Shown: positions 26,889 through 36,529, counted from the first letter of the stretch. The stretch is 64,000 nucleotides of DNA from an uncultured Pelagibacteraceae bacterium (GCA_902558545.1 CACEEJ010000002.1:1-64000), one strand, 5' to 3'. The notes: generated by a model not told the origin, from the letters alone. Numbers and translations are program-made.

Positions 26889-27958
26889 TTAACTTTTGAT
26901 GCTATAAAATCTAATATTTGGGGATAATAAGAATCGAAACACTCTCGATATAACATATTGTGACCTTTAGCTTTTTTCATCATCGCTTTTTTTTCTTTTT
27001 TATCTACTGGAATAAATTTTTTTGCACTGGTGAGTTTCTTTTTTCCCTCTGGCCAAACTTCTTCCCATCCACCATGCATTCTTGGCAAGTTTTCACAAAG
27101 CTTTCCATTGACTGATATTTCCTTACCATCTTTTGCATTATGACCTGGTAATTTAATCATTTCGGCACCAGGTATATCACCAATCCATTTTAAATCTTGG
27201 TAACTTGCTTTCCAATCTTCACCTCCATCGACTGGGCTTGAATAAATTATTGCATCAAGCTTTTTAAAAGTTTTCATTTCATCAATTAATATTTTTCTCA
27301 CAGGTCCATTTGGCTTTCTATCCCAACAATTAGGCATATAAGAAATTGCAGCATTAAATGCATCGGGATATTTACCTTCTAGTCTTAATGCATTCCATCC
27401 TCCACAAGAATGGCCTGATAAAAATATTTGATCTCGAGGGGTACCTTTATCTGCAAAGTAATTAATAATTTCTATAGTTCTTTTTTCCCTTAAATAGGTT
27501 GGGAAATCATTTAATACACACTCATGCCATTCTTTATGCCACGCGCCCTTTAACTTCCACCCACAAGCATATCCAATTTCTTTACCTTTATAAGGATCAT
27601 TTTTTTTATCTATCAAACTTCCATTCATCCATAATACAATTTCTTTTCCGTTTATTTTTTTTCCTGAAAGTTGAGGTGCCATAAGTTTTGCTAAATAAAG
27701 ATCCCAGCCTGGGCCCCAACCTTTATTCCATCCCCAACCACCGTGATTATATATAACGATAATTTTATCCTTTGGATTATCTATATCTCTACCTTTTATA
27801 ATTTTAAGTTTTTTACCTTCGTGCCAAACAAATGCATCAAAATTTTTAGGTTTTTCATAGTTAGATGATTTAAATAATAAATATTCAATTTCTTTTGCAA
27901 ATGAAATGTTAATAAGTATTAAATTAAAAAATATTATTAGTGTTAAAAATTTTCTCAT
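26885..27958 (-). CDS. Secreted alpha/beta-hydrolase-like protein
   Basis: A protein of about 357 residues. I place the start at the ATG at 27956-27958, whose last base overlaps the stop of the carbonic anhydrase gene (TAATG junction); the longer frame back to 27988 would put ten residues before a clear signal peptide (MRKFLTLIIFFNLILINISFA). The mature part has the alpha/beta-hydrolase oxyanion strand VIYNHGGWGWNKG and the nucleophile elbow GHSCGGWNA, with an HGGWEE or GHNAKDG region near the C-terminus as a candidate catalytic His. The substrate is unknown. It resembles a second secreted hydrolase at 44155-45060 around the GHSxGGW motif, so the two look like distant paralogues. Confidence 0.7.
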   Translation of the reverse strand: MRKFLTLIIFFNLILINISFAKEIEYLLFKSSNYEKPKNFDAFVWHEGKKLKIIKGRDIDNPKDKIIVIYNHGGWGWNKGWGPGWDLYLAKLMAPQLSGKKINGKEIVLWMNGSLIDKKNDPYKGKEIGYACGWKLKGAWHKEWHECVLNDFPTYLREKRTIEIINYFADKGTPRDQIFLSGHSCGGWNALRLEGKYPDAFNAAISYMPNCWDRKPNGPVRKILIDEMKTFKKLDAIIYSSPVDGGEDWKASYQDLKWIGDIPGAEMIKLPGHNAKDGKEISVNGKLCENLPRMHGGWEEVWPEGKKKLTSAKKFIPVDKKEKKAMMKKAKGHNMLYRECFDSYYPQILDFIASKVK

Positions 27959-28470
27959 TAAAATATTGATTTTGAATATTTTTTCCAATTGTCTTGATAG
28001 TGTTTTGTGTTTTCTAAGACTGCTTTCTTTTCTTCTTCTGTGACTTCTCTAATAACTTTACCTGGTGAACCTACAACTAGAGAGTTATCAGGAATAACTT
28101 TATTTTCTGTAATTAAGGCCTTAGCTCCGATAATACAATTTTTTCCAATATTAGCTTTATTTAAGATAACAGCTCCAATTCCAATTAAACTGTTATCTCC
28201 AATCGTACATCCATGAAGCATAACTAAATGACCAACGGTAACATTTTTTCCTACCTTTAAAGGGCATCCAGGATCTGTGTGTAACACACTTCCATCTTGC
28301 ACATTGGATCCTTCACCAATATGAATATTTTCAATATCTCCTCTAAGCACTGCATTAAACCAAATACTTGTATTTTTTTCTAAAGTAACATCCCCTATTA
28401 TGGTTGCATTAGGTGCTACCCAATTTTCGCCAGAGTTTTTTGGTTTTTTATCTTTTAAATCATAAAACAT
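27958..28470 (-). CDS. Gamma-carbonic-anhydrase family protein
   Basis: A 170-residue left-handed beta-helix protein built of hexapeptide repeats. It retains the zinc-ligand histidine pattern of the gamma class: VLHTDPGCPL near residue 63 and VGHLVMLHGCTIGDN near 80-95. The YrdA/CaiE-like members are often annotated as carbonic anhydrase or acyltransferase, and activity varies. The N-terminal PKNSGENWVAPNATIIGDV and the interface Arg/Asp pattern (LRGDIENIHIG) fit this subfamily. It is divergent from the thioredoxin-like gene with only 19 bp between start codons. Confidence 0.83.
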   Translation of the reverse strand: MFYDLKDKKPKNSGENWVAPNATIIGDVTLEKNTSIWFNAVLRGDIENIHIGEGSNVQDGSVLHTDPGCPLKVGKNVTVGHLVMLHGCTIGDNSLIGIGAVILNKANIGKNCIIGAKALITENKVIPDNSLVVGSPGKVIREVTEEEKKAVLENTKHYQDNWKKYSKSIF

Positions 28471-28489
28471 AATTTATATATTTTACATT

Positions 28490-29044
28490 ATGCCTATACA
28501 AACTCCAATATGTGATTTTGGTCAAAAAGCTATTCCATTTGAATTAAAATCTACTGATAATAAAATTATGTCTTTAAATGATATCAAAGGTGAAAATGGA
28601 ACTTTGATAATGTTCATTTGTAATCATTGTCCATATGTAAAAGCTATTACAAAAGAATTAGTTGAAGATTGTAGTGAATTAAACAAAATTGGTATCAACT
28701 CAGTTGCTATCTGCTCAAATGACTTTGTTAATTATCCAGACGACTCATTTGATAACATGATCAAGTTTTCAAATGAAAATCATTTCAATTTTCCTTACTT
28801 GCATGATGAAACTCAAGAAATTGCTAAAGCATATGATGCTGTATGTACTCCAGATTTCTTTGGCTATAATAAAAATCTAGAACTTCAATACAGAGGACGA
28901 TTAAGAGAACTTAAAAAGTTTATTCCAGTTAAAGAAGGAGAAAGTGATCTGCTAACAGCAATGAGACAAATAGCTGAAACTGGAAAAGGTCCTGAAGATC
29001 AAATACCCAGTGCAGGATGTGGTATTAAATGGAAGTATGATTAA
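28490..29044 (+). CDS. Thioredoxin-like / AhpC-TSA family redox protein
   Basis: A 184-residue cytoplasmic thioredoxin-fold protein. The redox motif CNHCPYVKA (about residues 45-53) is the C-x-x-C version typical of the PRX-like1 group, and the LKLDDxxF-type opening is replaced by FELKSTDNKIMSLNDIKG. GIKWKYD at the end with an extra Cys in SAGCG is also usual for the group. No signal peptide is seen. The physiological partner is unknown; a peroxidase or disulfide reductase role is inferred from the family. Its stop overlaps the start of the glycosyltransferase gene by one base. Confidence 0.8.
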   Translation: MPIQTPICDFGQKAIPFELKSTDNKIMSLNDIKGENGTLIMFICNHCPYVKAITKELVEDCSELNKIGINSVAICSNDFVNYPDDSFDNMIKFSNENHFNFPYLHDETQEIAKAYDAVCTPDFFGYNKNLELQYRGRLRELKKFIPVKEGESDLLTAMRQIAETGKGPEDQIPSAGCGIKWKYD

Positions 29045-30126
29045 TGTATCTAATTGTAACTAGGTCATTCCCACCTGAACTTGGTGGGATGCAAAGTCTT
29101 ATGTGGGGCCTTTCAAGAGAACTATCAAAAAACTTTATGATAAAAGTTTTTGCAGATCATATAGAGGGTCACAAAGATTTTGATGAACAAACTTCCTTTT
29201 CTATCGAAAGAGTTGGTGGAATTAAACTACTTAGAAAATATAGAAAAGCACAATTAATTAATGAATATATCAAAGAAAATAAATTAGATGGAATTATTGC
29301 TGATCACTGGAAAAGTTTAGAACTTATTAAAACTTCTAAGAAAAAATACTGTTTAATTCATAGTAAAGAAATCAACCATCCTAAAGGTTCTAGTCAAAAT
29401 AAAAGAGTAGTTAGTGTTTTAAATAATGTTGAAAAAGTTGTAGCAAATTCTCAGTTTACAAAAAATCTAGCGATAGAAATTGGTGTTAATGCAAATAAAG
29501 TAATTGTAATAAATCCAGGTGTGGATCCAGCCGAAAAATTAAATCAAAAAACTTTAGATAAAGTTGAAAGTATACTTAAAGTTAAAAATCCTAGATTAAT
29601 TACAGTTTCAAGATTTGATAAACGTAAAAATCATGAAAAAATAGTAATGGCTTTAAGGAATTTAAAACAAATTTATCCTGATATTGTTTACATTTGTGTT
29701 GGATATGGAGAGGAAGAAGAAAATATTAAGAAGCTAGTAAAAGAATTAGATCTTGAAGCGCAAGTTATGTTTTTTAAAGATATTAGTAATGATCTAAAAA
29801 ATGCTTTAGTTTCAAAATCAAATATATTTGTAATGCCATCTATAATTCATAAAAAATCAGTTGAGGGTTTTGGTATAGCGTATGTTGAAGCTGCACAATA
29901 CGGTATTCCATCAATTGGTGGTAAAGATGGCGGTGCAGCAGATGCAATTATTCATGAAAAGACTGGTCTGATATGTGATGGAAATAATCTTGATGACATT
30001 TATTCTTCTATTAATTCAATATTGGAAAATAAAAAATATTTAGAGCTTGGGAAAAATGCTAAAGAATTTGTGAATAAATTTCAATGGTCAAAAATAATTG
30101 AAGAATACAAAAAAATACTAAATTAA
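29044..30126 (+). CDS. Family 4 glycosyltransferase
   Basis: A 360-residue GT-B-fold glycosyltransferase that should transfer a sugar from an activated donor to an envelope or lipid acceptor. The N-terminal FPPELGGMQSLMWGLSREL is the acceptor-side GT4 opening, VSRFDKRKNHEKIV the interdomain turn, and EGFGIAYVEAAQYGIPSIGG the donor-binding E-x7-E region. No transmembrane segment is seen, so it is probably peripheral on the inner face. It is linked to the thioredoxin-like gene by a one-base overlap and converges with tctA (4-bp overlap). Donor and acceptor are unknown. Confidence 0.85.
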   Translation: MYLIVTRSFPPELGGMQSLMWGLSRELSKNFMIKVFADHIEGHKDFDEQTSFSIERVGGIKLLRKYRKAQLINEYIKENKLDGIIADHWKSLELIKTSKKKYCLIHSKEINHPKGSSQNKRVVSVLNNVEKVVANSQFTKNLAIEIGVNANKVIVINPGVDPAEKLNQKTLDKVESILKVKNPRLITVSRFDKRKNHEKIVMALRNLKQIYPDIVYICVGYGEEEENIKKLVKELDLEAQVMFFKDISNDLKNALVSKSNIFVMPSIIHKKSVEGFGIAYVEAAQYGIPSIGGKDGGAADAIIHEKTGLICDGNNLDDIYSSINSILENKKYLELGKNAKEFVNKFQWSKIIEEYKKILN

Positions 30127-31622
30127 TTTTTTTTAGAAAAAGTTTTATAAATATGCCAAAGAACAATAAGTATTGTTGTTGCTAGAATGCAAGATGTTAA
30201 AGTTCTGTCCCATAAAAATTCCCAAGAACCATTACTTAATAATAAAGATCGTCTCAAGTTTTCTTCCATTAATCCACCAAGTACAAAAGCTAATATCAAA
30301 GGTGGCATCGGGAAATCATATAATCTTAAAAAAGTTGCCACTACAGCTATTCCTATCATTAAATAAATATCAAAATTATTAAATGACATTACGTAAATCC
30401 CAGTAACTGAGAAAAATAAAATAAGAGGAATTAAATAATTTTTAGGAACAGCAAGAATTCTAGCTATGTATGGAATAAGTGGTAAGTTTAATATCAACAA
30501 AATTACCATTCCAATATACATAGACATTATTATTGACCAAAAAATCTCTGGATTTGTCATATAAAGCCTAGGACCAGGCTGAACCCCAAAACCTAAAAGA
30601 GCCCCAAGCATTACAGCTGTAGTTCCACTTCCGGGAATTCCTAAAGTAAGCATTGGTACAAAAGAACCTGAGCAAGCAGCATTATTTGCAGTTTCTGGCG
30701 CAGACAAACCATTTACACTCCCCTTACCAAATTTTTCTTTTTCCTCATCACTAACTACGTTTCGTTCCATTCCGTAAGCTAAAAAGGATGCAATTGTTGC
30801 ACCAGCTCCAGGTAAAACACCAATTAAAAAACCAATTACTGATGATCTTGGAATTGTTTTATACATTTTAGTTCGTTCTTCTTTATTAATTTTAATTGAA
30901 CCAAGTTCAGTTAATGAGACTTGTTTGGCAGCACTAGTTGGATCGTTTCTTTTTAAAATAATTGTCAAAGCTTCACTCATTGCAAATGTTGCCATAACAA
31001 CAAGTACAAAACTAATTCCATCCGTTAAGTTCATATTATCAAAAGTAAATCTTGTAATATCAGACAAACTATCTTGACCAACTGATGCTAGCATCAAACC
31101 AAGTACAACCATCATCATTGCTTTTAAAAATTGCCCTTTAGATGAAAAAGCAGCAATTGCTGTTAAACCTAAAATCATTAAGGCAAAATAATCTGGTGAT
31201 CTAAAAGATAAACTTACTTTTGATAAACTTGGAGCCATAAATAATAAATAAATTGCAGATAATGTACCACCTGCAAAAGAACTCCATGCTGCAATCGCTA
31301 AAGCCTTACCAGCTTTACCTTGTTGTGCCATAGGATAACCATCAAATGAGGTTGCAACAGTTCCTGGTACTCCAGGTGCATTTAATAATATAGAAGAAGT
31401 AGAGCCACCAAATACTGCTCCATAATAAACGCCAGCCATCAAAATTAATCCTGTTGCAGGATCGAAACCATAAGTAATTGGTATCATTAGTGCGATAGCT
31501 GTCATTGGACCAAGGCCTGGGAGCATTCCAATGATTGTTCCAAAAAAACAACCAACCATAACCATTAATATATTTTGAAGAGTAAGAGCTGTTGTTAATC
31601 CAATTAATATTCCTTCAATCAT
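30123..31622 (-). CDS. tctA: Tripartite tricarboxylate transporter, large permease TctA
   Basis: Large membrane subunit of a TTT secondary importer for carboxylates across the inner membrane. The 499-residue protein has about eleven to twelve hydrophobic segments and the two TctA signature regions: GCFFGTIIGMLPGLGPMTAIALMIPITYG near the N-terminus and GVLPGAGATIASFLAYGMER with ETANNAACSGSFVPMLTLGIPGSGTTAVM later. It overlaps tctB by 4 bp and is last in tctC-tctB-tctA. The substrate (citrate, tartrate or other dicarboxylate) cannot be read from the sequence. Confidence 0.93.
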   Translation of the reverse strand: MIEGILIGLTTALTLQNILMVMVGCFFGTIIGMLPGLGPMTAIALMIPITYGFDPATGLILMAGVYYGAVFGGSTSSILLNAPGVPGTVATSFDGYPMAQQGKAGKALAIAAWSSFAGGTLSAIYLLFMAPSLSKVSLSFRSPDYFALMILGLTAIAAFSSKGQFLKAMMMVVLGLMLASVGQDSLSDITRFTFDNMNLTDGISFVLVVMATFAMSEALTIILKRNDPTSAAKQVSLTELGSIKINKEERTKMYKTIPRSSVIGFLIGVLPGAGATIASFLAYGMERNVVSDEEKEKFGKGSVNGLSAPETANNAACSGSFVPMLTLGIPGSGTTAVMLGALLGFGVQPGPRLYMTNPEIFWSIIMSMYIGMVILLILNLPLIPYIARILAVPKNYLIPLILFFSVTGIYVMSFNNFDIYLMIGIAVVATFLRLYDFPMPPLILAFVLGGLMEENLRRSLLLSNGSWEFLWDRTLTSCILATTILIVLWHIYKTFSKKN

Positions 31623-32089
31623 CCCATAACTCCAATTGACTGTAAGAATGGATCTCTCAAATAAATATCAAGAATACCATGAAGGAGATACATAAAGGCG
31701 GCAACAAATGGAAAAGATAATAAAAACATTAAAATCCATCTTCGTTCTCCTAAGAAATAATATGAAGCAAACAAAAATAAAGAAGTAGTTAAAAAATAAC
31801 CAACTTTTAAAATTGTAGCTCCATAAATAATAGCTATCAGTATAAGAATACCTGTTTTTTTGTATTCTAAATTTTCATGGTCAACTTTTATAGTATTTGG
31901 ATCTGGTAAAATAAGTTTTAATCCAGAAAAAAATAATCCTGCATAACCTAAATAAATTGGAAATGTTCGTGCATTAAATGGTGCATTTTCATCAAATGCA
32001 AAAACTTGAATTTGGTAAGCTGTATATAAATAAAATGCTGAAAAAATAAAAAAGAGCAGTGATATAATTTTGGTAGTATTTATATTCAC
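31619..32089 (-). CDS. tctB: Tripartite tricarboxylate transporter, small permease TctB
   Basis: Small membrane subunit of the TTT importer. The 156 residues have four hydrophobic segments (about 8-26, 44-60, 78-96 and 105-140) and the family feature FNARTFPIYLGYAGLFFSGLKLIL after the first segment. TctB sequences are otherwise poorly conserved, so context between tctC and tctA carries much of the assignment. There is a 4-bp overlap with tctA and a 27-bp gap to tctC. Confidence 0.85.
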   Translation of the reverse strand: MNINTTKIISLLFFIFSAFYLYTAYQIQVFAFDENAPFNARTFPIYLGYAGLFFSGLKLILPDPNTIKVDHENLEYKKTGILILIAIIYGATILKVGYFLTTSLFLFASYYFLGERRWILMFLLSFPFVAAFMYLLHGILDIYLRDPFLQSIGVMG

Positions 32090-32116
32090 TGCTCTAATTT
32101 CAAATAATCCTAAGGA

Positions 32117-33097
32117 TTATATAACTCCTAGTTTTTTCATAAGAGCTGTCATTTCTTGAGTTTGTTTTTCTAAGAAAGAAACAAACTTGCCTTCTGGATT
32201 ATAAATATTGACCCAAGCATTTCTTGCTCTGACAGTTTCCCATTCAGGAGTTTTTTGTACATCGCCAAGCATTTTTGCAATAGCTGATCTATCAGCATTG
32301 CTCATACCTGGAGGGCCAAAGAAACCTCTCCAGTTTACGAATTGCACATCATATCCTTGTTCTTTAAGAGTTGGTGCATCTGGTGCATCAGAAACTCTTG
32401 AAGGAGCAGTAATACCAATAATTCTCACTTGGTCTCTTGCACCCATCAATTCACCTAAACCGGTTGAAATGATTTGAGTTTCTCCAGATAAAAGTCCAGC
32501 CAAAGCTTTTCCACCAGCATCATAAGGAATGTATTGAACAGCATTTGGATCTGCGCCTGCAGCTTGGAAAGCTAAAGCACCAATTAAATGGTCCATACTT
32601 CCTCTAACTGATCCTCCAGCCATTTTAACTGAATTTGGGTCTTTTTTGTAAGCATCAACTACATCTTTAAAATTTTTAAAAGATGAACTTTTTGCAACAG
32701 CGATAGCACCATAATCACCAATTACACCAGCGATTGGCACAACATCTTTATAAGATAAAGTTCCACTTCCTTTTACATAACCTTTGTGTCTAGTAATTGA
32801 TCTTAATACTAATGGTGTTGATTGAACTAAAACTGTATTAGCAGGTTTAGTATTAATCATGTAAGCTAAAGCTTTACCACCACCACCACCTGACATATTT
32901 TCAAATGATGCACTACTTAACATTCCAGCTTTTGTTAAAGCTTCTCCAGTACCTCTAGCAGTTCCATCCCAACCACCACCAGCACCACCACCAATTACAA
33001 AGTGCAACTTGTCAATTGCTACCGAACTTGAAGTTGTTGCTGAGAATAATAGGATTGCTGAAAATAATACTGAAACTATTTTTTTTAAGTTTTTCAT
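32117..33097 (-). CDS. tctC: Tripartite tricarboxylate transporter, binding protein TctC
   Basis: Periplasmic carboxylate-binding receptor of the importer. The 326-residue protein has a signal peptide (MKNLKKIVSVLFSAILLFS, cleavage near residue 27), then the Bug/TctC fold opening LHFVIGGGAGGGWDGTARG and the ligand-loop regions around GGSVRGSMDHLIGA and YIPYDAGGKALAGLLSGE. An AGAGGGA-type Shine-Dalgarno (AGAGGGA at 33110-33104) sits seven bases before the ATG, stronger than most in this window, consistent with high expression of a receptor. Confidence 0.92.
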   Translation of the reverse strand: MKNLKKIVSVLFSAILLFSATTSSSVAIDKLHFVIGGGAGGGWDGTARGTGEALTKAGMLSSASFENMSGGGGGKALAYMINTKPANTVLVQSTPLVLRSITRHKGYVKGSGTLSYKDVVPIAGVIGDYGAIAVAKSSSFKNFKDVVDAYKKDPNSVKMAGGSVRGSMDHLIGALAFQAAGADPNAVQYIPYDAGGKALAGLLSGETQIISTGLGELMGARDQVRIIGITAPSRVSDAPDAPTLKEQGYDVQFVNWRGFFGPPGMSNADRSAIAKMLGDVQKTPEWETVRARNAWVNIYNPEGKFVSFLEKQTQEMTALMKKLGVI

Positions 33098-33131
33098 TAT
33101 TTATCCCTCTCTAATTTAAAAACGTTAGTTA

Positions 33132-33137
33132 ATTATA
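33132..33137 (-). promoter_or_regulatory. Possible -10 element upstream of tctC
   Basis: A TATAAT hexamer on the minus strand lies 35 bp before the tctC start. No convincing -35 is found 16-18 bp upstream, so this is a weak call. The rest of the 222-bp gap (33098-33319) is AT-rich with no gene or strong hairpin that I can see. Confidence 0.3.
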
Positions 33138-33319
33138 GTCTTGATGTTTATTCAACCTGTAATTAAGTAACACAACTTTTAATTGAAACTACTTTAGCAA
33201 AAAAATATCAATCAAATATAATGTTTTATTTTTTTTTACAGATTAAAGTTTCACTTAATTCACTAGTTTTAATTTCTTTTTTCTTATCTTTTAAAAAGTT
33301 GATGATAGAAGCTTAATGA

Positions 33320-34396
33320 ATGATTAAACATCAAATCAAATCTTATCTAGAAAATGCTAAGCAAGTATTTTCAATTAAATTTATTTCTGTTCTGATAATT
33401 TCTTTTCCTAGCGCAATTATTGCTGACTATTTTAATATTCCTTTAGCTTGGTTTTTGGGACCTATGATTGTTACTTCAATTGCTGCTTTATCAGGTCTAA
33501 AAATCATTATGCCTAAAATAGTATTAAGTTTTATCTTGATAATTTTAGGTTTGCATATTGGAAATTACATAGACCAAAATCTATTTAATCAAATGCTTGA
33601 TTGGATTTGGACTTCATTAATTATGTTAATCTATATAATTATTTGTATTTTAGTTGTTGCTAAATACCTTCAAAAATTTGCAAGTTATGGTGAAAAAGCC
33701 TCAATATTTTCAGCAGCACCTGGTGCACTGGGTCCTTTAATGATTTTAGCAGAAAATGAAAAAACAGATTTATCTCAAGTTGCAACTTCTCACTTAATTA
33801 GATTAATAATCATAATAACTGTCATTCCATTTATTATAGTTAATAATACTGACAACAATGTTTTGTTAAATGATGACTTCAATTATTTCGCTCAAAATCA
33901 TTTAAATTTAATTTTACTTATTATTGCATCTTTGTTTTTTATTTTTGTTTTTGATAAAATTAGAATTCCTGCAGCTTTACTATCTGGAACATTATTTGCG
34001 AGTGGTTTGTTACAAATTGCAGATATAGCATCATATAAATTACCAGATGATACGGTAAATTTTTGTCTACTAATACTTGGCTCTTCAGTTGGTTGTAGGT
34101 TTGCTGAAAAAACTGTTAAAGAGATAGCTAATAATTCTCTTCATAGTATTGTAGCTACTACTATTTTGGTAGTATTAGGTTTAGCTGCAGCCTATATTGC
34201 AACATTTTTTGTTGAGACAAATATTTTAACTCTAATTTTATCTTTTAGTCCTGGTGGAATTTATGAGGTTGCAGTTATAGCAATTGCATTTGATTTAGAC
34301 CCAGATTTTGTTGCTTTTCACCATATAATAAGATTACTTTTCATACTTTTCACAGTTCCTGTATTTTTAAGAATAATTGAAAAAATTAAGAAATAA
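33320..34396 (+). CDS. AbrB-family (AimA-like) multi-pass membrane protein
   Basis: A 358-residue inner-membrane protein with about ten hydrophobic segments in two halves of similar pattern, each including the family's PLAWFLGPMIV and AALLSGTLFASG motifs, plus SFSPGGIYEVAVIA near the C-terminus. This is the AbrB/'ammonia monooxygenase' pfam05145 family, unrelated to the DNA-binding AbrB. Functions are unproven; transport of small organic molecules is suspected. It is divergent from tctC across 222 bp, and such genes are often found near TTT transporters, so a shared substrate theme is plausible. Confidence 0.75.
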   Translation: MIKHQIKSYLENAKQVFSIKFISVLIISFPSAIIADYFNIPLAWFLGPMIVTSIAALSGLKIIMPKIVLSFILIILGLHIGNYIDQNLFNQMLDWIWTSLIMLIYIIICILVVAKYLQKFASYGEKASIFSAAPGALGPLMILAENEKTDLSQVATSHLIRLIIIITVIPFIIVNNTDNNVLLNDDFNYFAQNHLNLILLIIASLFFIFVFDKIRIPAALLSGTLFASGLLQIADIASYKLPDDTVNFCLLILGSSVGCRFAEKTVKEIANNSLHSIVATTILVVLGLAAAYIATFFVETNILTLILSFSPGGIYEVAVIAIAFDLDPDFVAFHHIIRLLFILFTVPVFLRIIEKIKK

Positions 34397-35327
34397 TTTC
34401 AGAAAGTCTTTCAAAAACTTTTTCTGCTGAAAGTTTAGATAATTCAGGAGCTTGTATTGCTTTAAAATTTTCCCTTTCGATACTTACTTTAAAAGGAGTT
34501 GTATGAGATCCAAATAAAGCAATTCCTTTGGATCCTAAGTGTGCTGTCATATGTGCTGGTCCAGTATCGTTTGCAATAACAAATGAACTATCTTTAATTA
34601 ATGATGCTAACTGAGAAATATCTAAAGCTTTACCATTATCTAAAACACAAAGTGCATCAATACTTGATACTTCTTTAATTTCACTTGGCCCAGGTGCAAT
34701 TACTACTTTAAATTTGTTATCTGACTTTTCATTAATCATAGCAATTAACTCATTATAATAAGGCCATTTTTTTGAAGTTAAATGAGGTGAGCAAAATGGA
34801 AAAAGAAGAATATATTTATCTAATTGATGGTGATTTTTTATTTGAGATATGTCAGTTGTGCTCCATGAAAAATCAGGTTTTAAAGTATGATTTGTATTTA
34901 TGCCTGAACTTTTTAATTGATAATCAAATCTAGACAAAACAGATTCTTTATCAAAATCTTCTTTTGTAGTTCCTTCGGGTAATGTTGTATCAGTAGATGA
35001 CCAAGTATCTTTTGTTGCTTTTGGAAATAAAATTTTTTTATAAAAAGCTGTTCTACTTGAGTTCTGTAGATCATAAACTCTAGAAAAATTATATTTTTTT
35101 ATGTTTTTCATTAATGAATATAAGTAAATTAGGTTCAGTCTTGATAATCTCTTATCTAAAATTACATCAGAAATATGTGGATTTTTTTTAAATAAATCAA
35201 AATACGGTTTGGTTGTTAGTAAATAAATTTCATCTTCTTTGTGATTCTCAGAAATATCTTGAATTGCACCACAAGCTTGAGCTATATCACCTAAAGATCC
35301 ATGTTTAATGATTAAAATATTAGACAT
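34386..35327 (-). CDS. Family 9 glycosyltransferase (heptosyltransferase-like)
   Basis: A 313-residue GT-B enzyme of the ADP-heptose:LPS heptosyltransferase family. The N-terminal LIIKHGSLGDIAQACGAIQDI is the acceptor-domain glycine loop, and the C-terminal VIANDTGPAHMTAHLGSKGIALFGSHT is the donor-binding signature. It likely adds a sugar to the lipopolysaccharide core at the inner face of the membrane. No heptose-synthesis genes are in the window, so the donor may not be heptose. Its 3' end overlaps the AbrB-like gene by 11 bp in convergent orientation. Confidence 0.83.
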   Translation of the reverse strand: MSNILIIKHGSLGDIAQACGAIQDISENHKEDEIYLLTTKPYFDLFKKNPHISDVILDKRLSRLNLIYLYSLMKNIKKYNFSRVYDLQNSSRTAFYKKILFPKATKDTWSSTDTTLPEGTTKEDFDKESVLSRFDYQLKSSGINTNHTLKPDFSWSTTDISQIKNHHQLDKYILLFPFCSPHLTSKKWPYYNELIAMINEKSDNKFKVVIAPGPSEIKEVSSIDALCVLDNGKALDISQLASLIKDSSFVIANDTGPAHMTAHLGSKGIALFGSHTTPFKVSIERENFKAIQAPELSKLSAEKVFERLSEIIS

Positions 35328-35359
35328 ATTATTAACAATTTAACATAGTATTAAATTTA

Positions 35360-35749
35360 ATGAATAAAATTATAGTAGAAGTATCTGTAGGTGAGCTTTT
35401 AGACAAAATTTCAATCTTGGAAATTAAAAAAGAAAAAATTAAAGACCCTGAAAAACTAAAATTTATATCAAATGAACATTCGATTCTTAAAAATCAATTA
35501 GAAAAAAATGTTAAATCTGACGATAAACTAGATAAATTATTCCAAGATTTAAAAGAAATTAATTCCAAGTTGTGGGTTATAGAAGATGAAAAAAGAGATT
35601 GTGAAAAAAATAAGGACTTTGGTGATAAATTTATAAAATTATCTAGAGATGTTCATTTTTTAAATGATGATAGAGCAAAAATAAAATTAGAAATTAATAA
35701 TCACACTGGATCAAGTATTAAAGAAATTAAAGAATATACTAGCTACTAA
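35360..35749 (+). CDS. DUF6165-like small coiled-coil protein
   Basis: A 129-residue soluble helical protein. The opening IIVEVSVGELLDKISILEIKKEKIKD with later LNDDRAKIKLEINNHTGSSIKEIKEY matches a small conserved family (DUF6165) found beside LPS and glycan genes in Alphaproteobacteria. The body is mostly charged amphipathic helix. The 32-bp gap to the divergent GT9 gene and the 11-bp convergent overlap with the PhyH gene make a tight cluster. No biochemical function is known to me. Confidence 0.65.
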   Translation: MNKIIVEVSVGELLDKISILEIKKEKIKDPEKLKFISNEHSILKNQLEKNVKSDDKLDKLFQDLKEINSKLWVIEDEKRDCEKNKDFGDKFIKLSRDVHFLNDDRAKIKLEINNHTGSSIKEIKEYTSY

Positions 35750-36527
35750 AAACTTTAGGAAACCAATCATCTCTCATCAAATCTCCCGTTTTTAAATTAA
35801 TTCCATCAAATGGAGGTGAAGTTGGCCCTCCTCTATCAATATATTTTACATCATCTCCTATAAATCGCATCGAAAATGCTCTTCGTGATTTAGAAGAATT
35901 GTTTCCTGTTGAACCATGTACAATTTTAAAATTAAATAAAACAGCATCACCCAAACTTAATTCTGGAATTAAAATATTTTCTTCAAATTCTTTTAATGGC
36001 GGTAAATCCATGAAAGAACTATCATCATCATACCAAGATTGGTTATTTGACCATTTTGTAGGTCTAATTAACTTTGGCCATTTGTGAGATCCTAAAATTA
36101 ATTTAAGATTATTTTTCAGATTAACTTCATCTAATGGAATCCAAAAACTTCCAGTATCGTTTCCATCAACACAGTAATAAGGCATATCTTGGTGCCATGG
36201 AGTTTCTTTATGGGTACCTGGATCCTTTATAAAAATGTGTTCATGAAAAATTTGAGTAGATTTAGAATTAGTTGCTTCTGCAACTATTTGAGCTCCCAGT
36301 GAATTATATAAGCAATCCTTAAATTCTTCTATCCTTTCCCAGTTGCAATAATCCTCAAAAAATCTTCCTTTATCACTACTTACATTTTCTCTACCGTGCT
36401 TACTTGGATTATCTAATACTTTTTGAAATCCTTTTCTAAGTGGTTCAATCCAATCTTTAAATATATCCTTAATTATTATTACACCATCGTTTTGATAATC
36501 ATTAATTTGTTTGTCTGATAAAAACAT
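35739..36527 (-). CDS. Phytanoyl-CoA dioxygenase (PhyH) family Fe(II)/2-oxoglutarate enzyme
   Basis: A 262-residue double-stranded beta-helix oxygenase. The metal triad is visible: HxD in TPWHQDMPYY near residue 117, and the distal His in FKIVHGSTGNNSS near 210, with the 2-oxoglutarate-binding Arg in SRRAFSMRF shortly after. The YDDGVIIIKDIF-like N-terminus is usual for the family. PhyH enzymes hydroxylate very diverse substrates, including ectoine and phosphonates. The gene lies 2 bp downstream of an amino-acid-type ABC importer in the same direction, so the imported compound could be its substrate; that is inference. Confidence 0.82.
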   Translation of the reverse strand: MFLSDKQINDYQNDGVIIIKDIFKDWIEPLRKGFQKVLDNPSKHGRENVSSDKGRFFEDYCNWERIEEFKDCLYNSLGAQIVAEATNSKSTQIFHEHIFIKDPGTHKETPWHQDMPYYCVDGNDTGSFWIPLDEVNLKNNLKLILGSHKWPKLIRPTKWSNNQSWYDDDSSFMDLPPLKEFEENILIPELSLGDAVLFNFKIVHGSTGNNSSKSRRAFSMRFIGDDVKYIDRGGPTSPPFDGINLKTGDLMRDDWFPKVFSS

Positions 36528-36529
36528 TT

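Noticed and set aside
33098..33319. 222-bp gap searched for a small gene, riboswitch or sRNA
   Set aside because: No open frame with plausible start, no strong hairpin and no terminator were seen; it is probably only the divergent promoter region.
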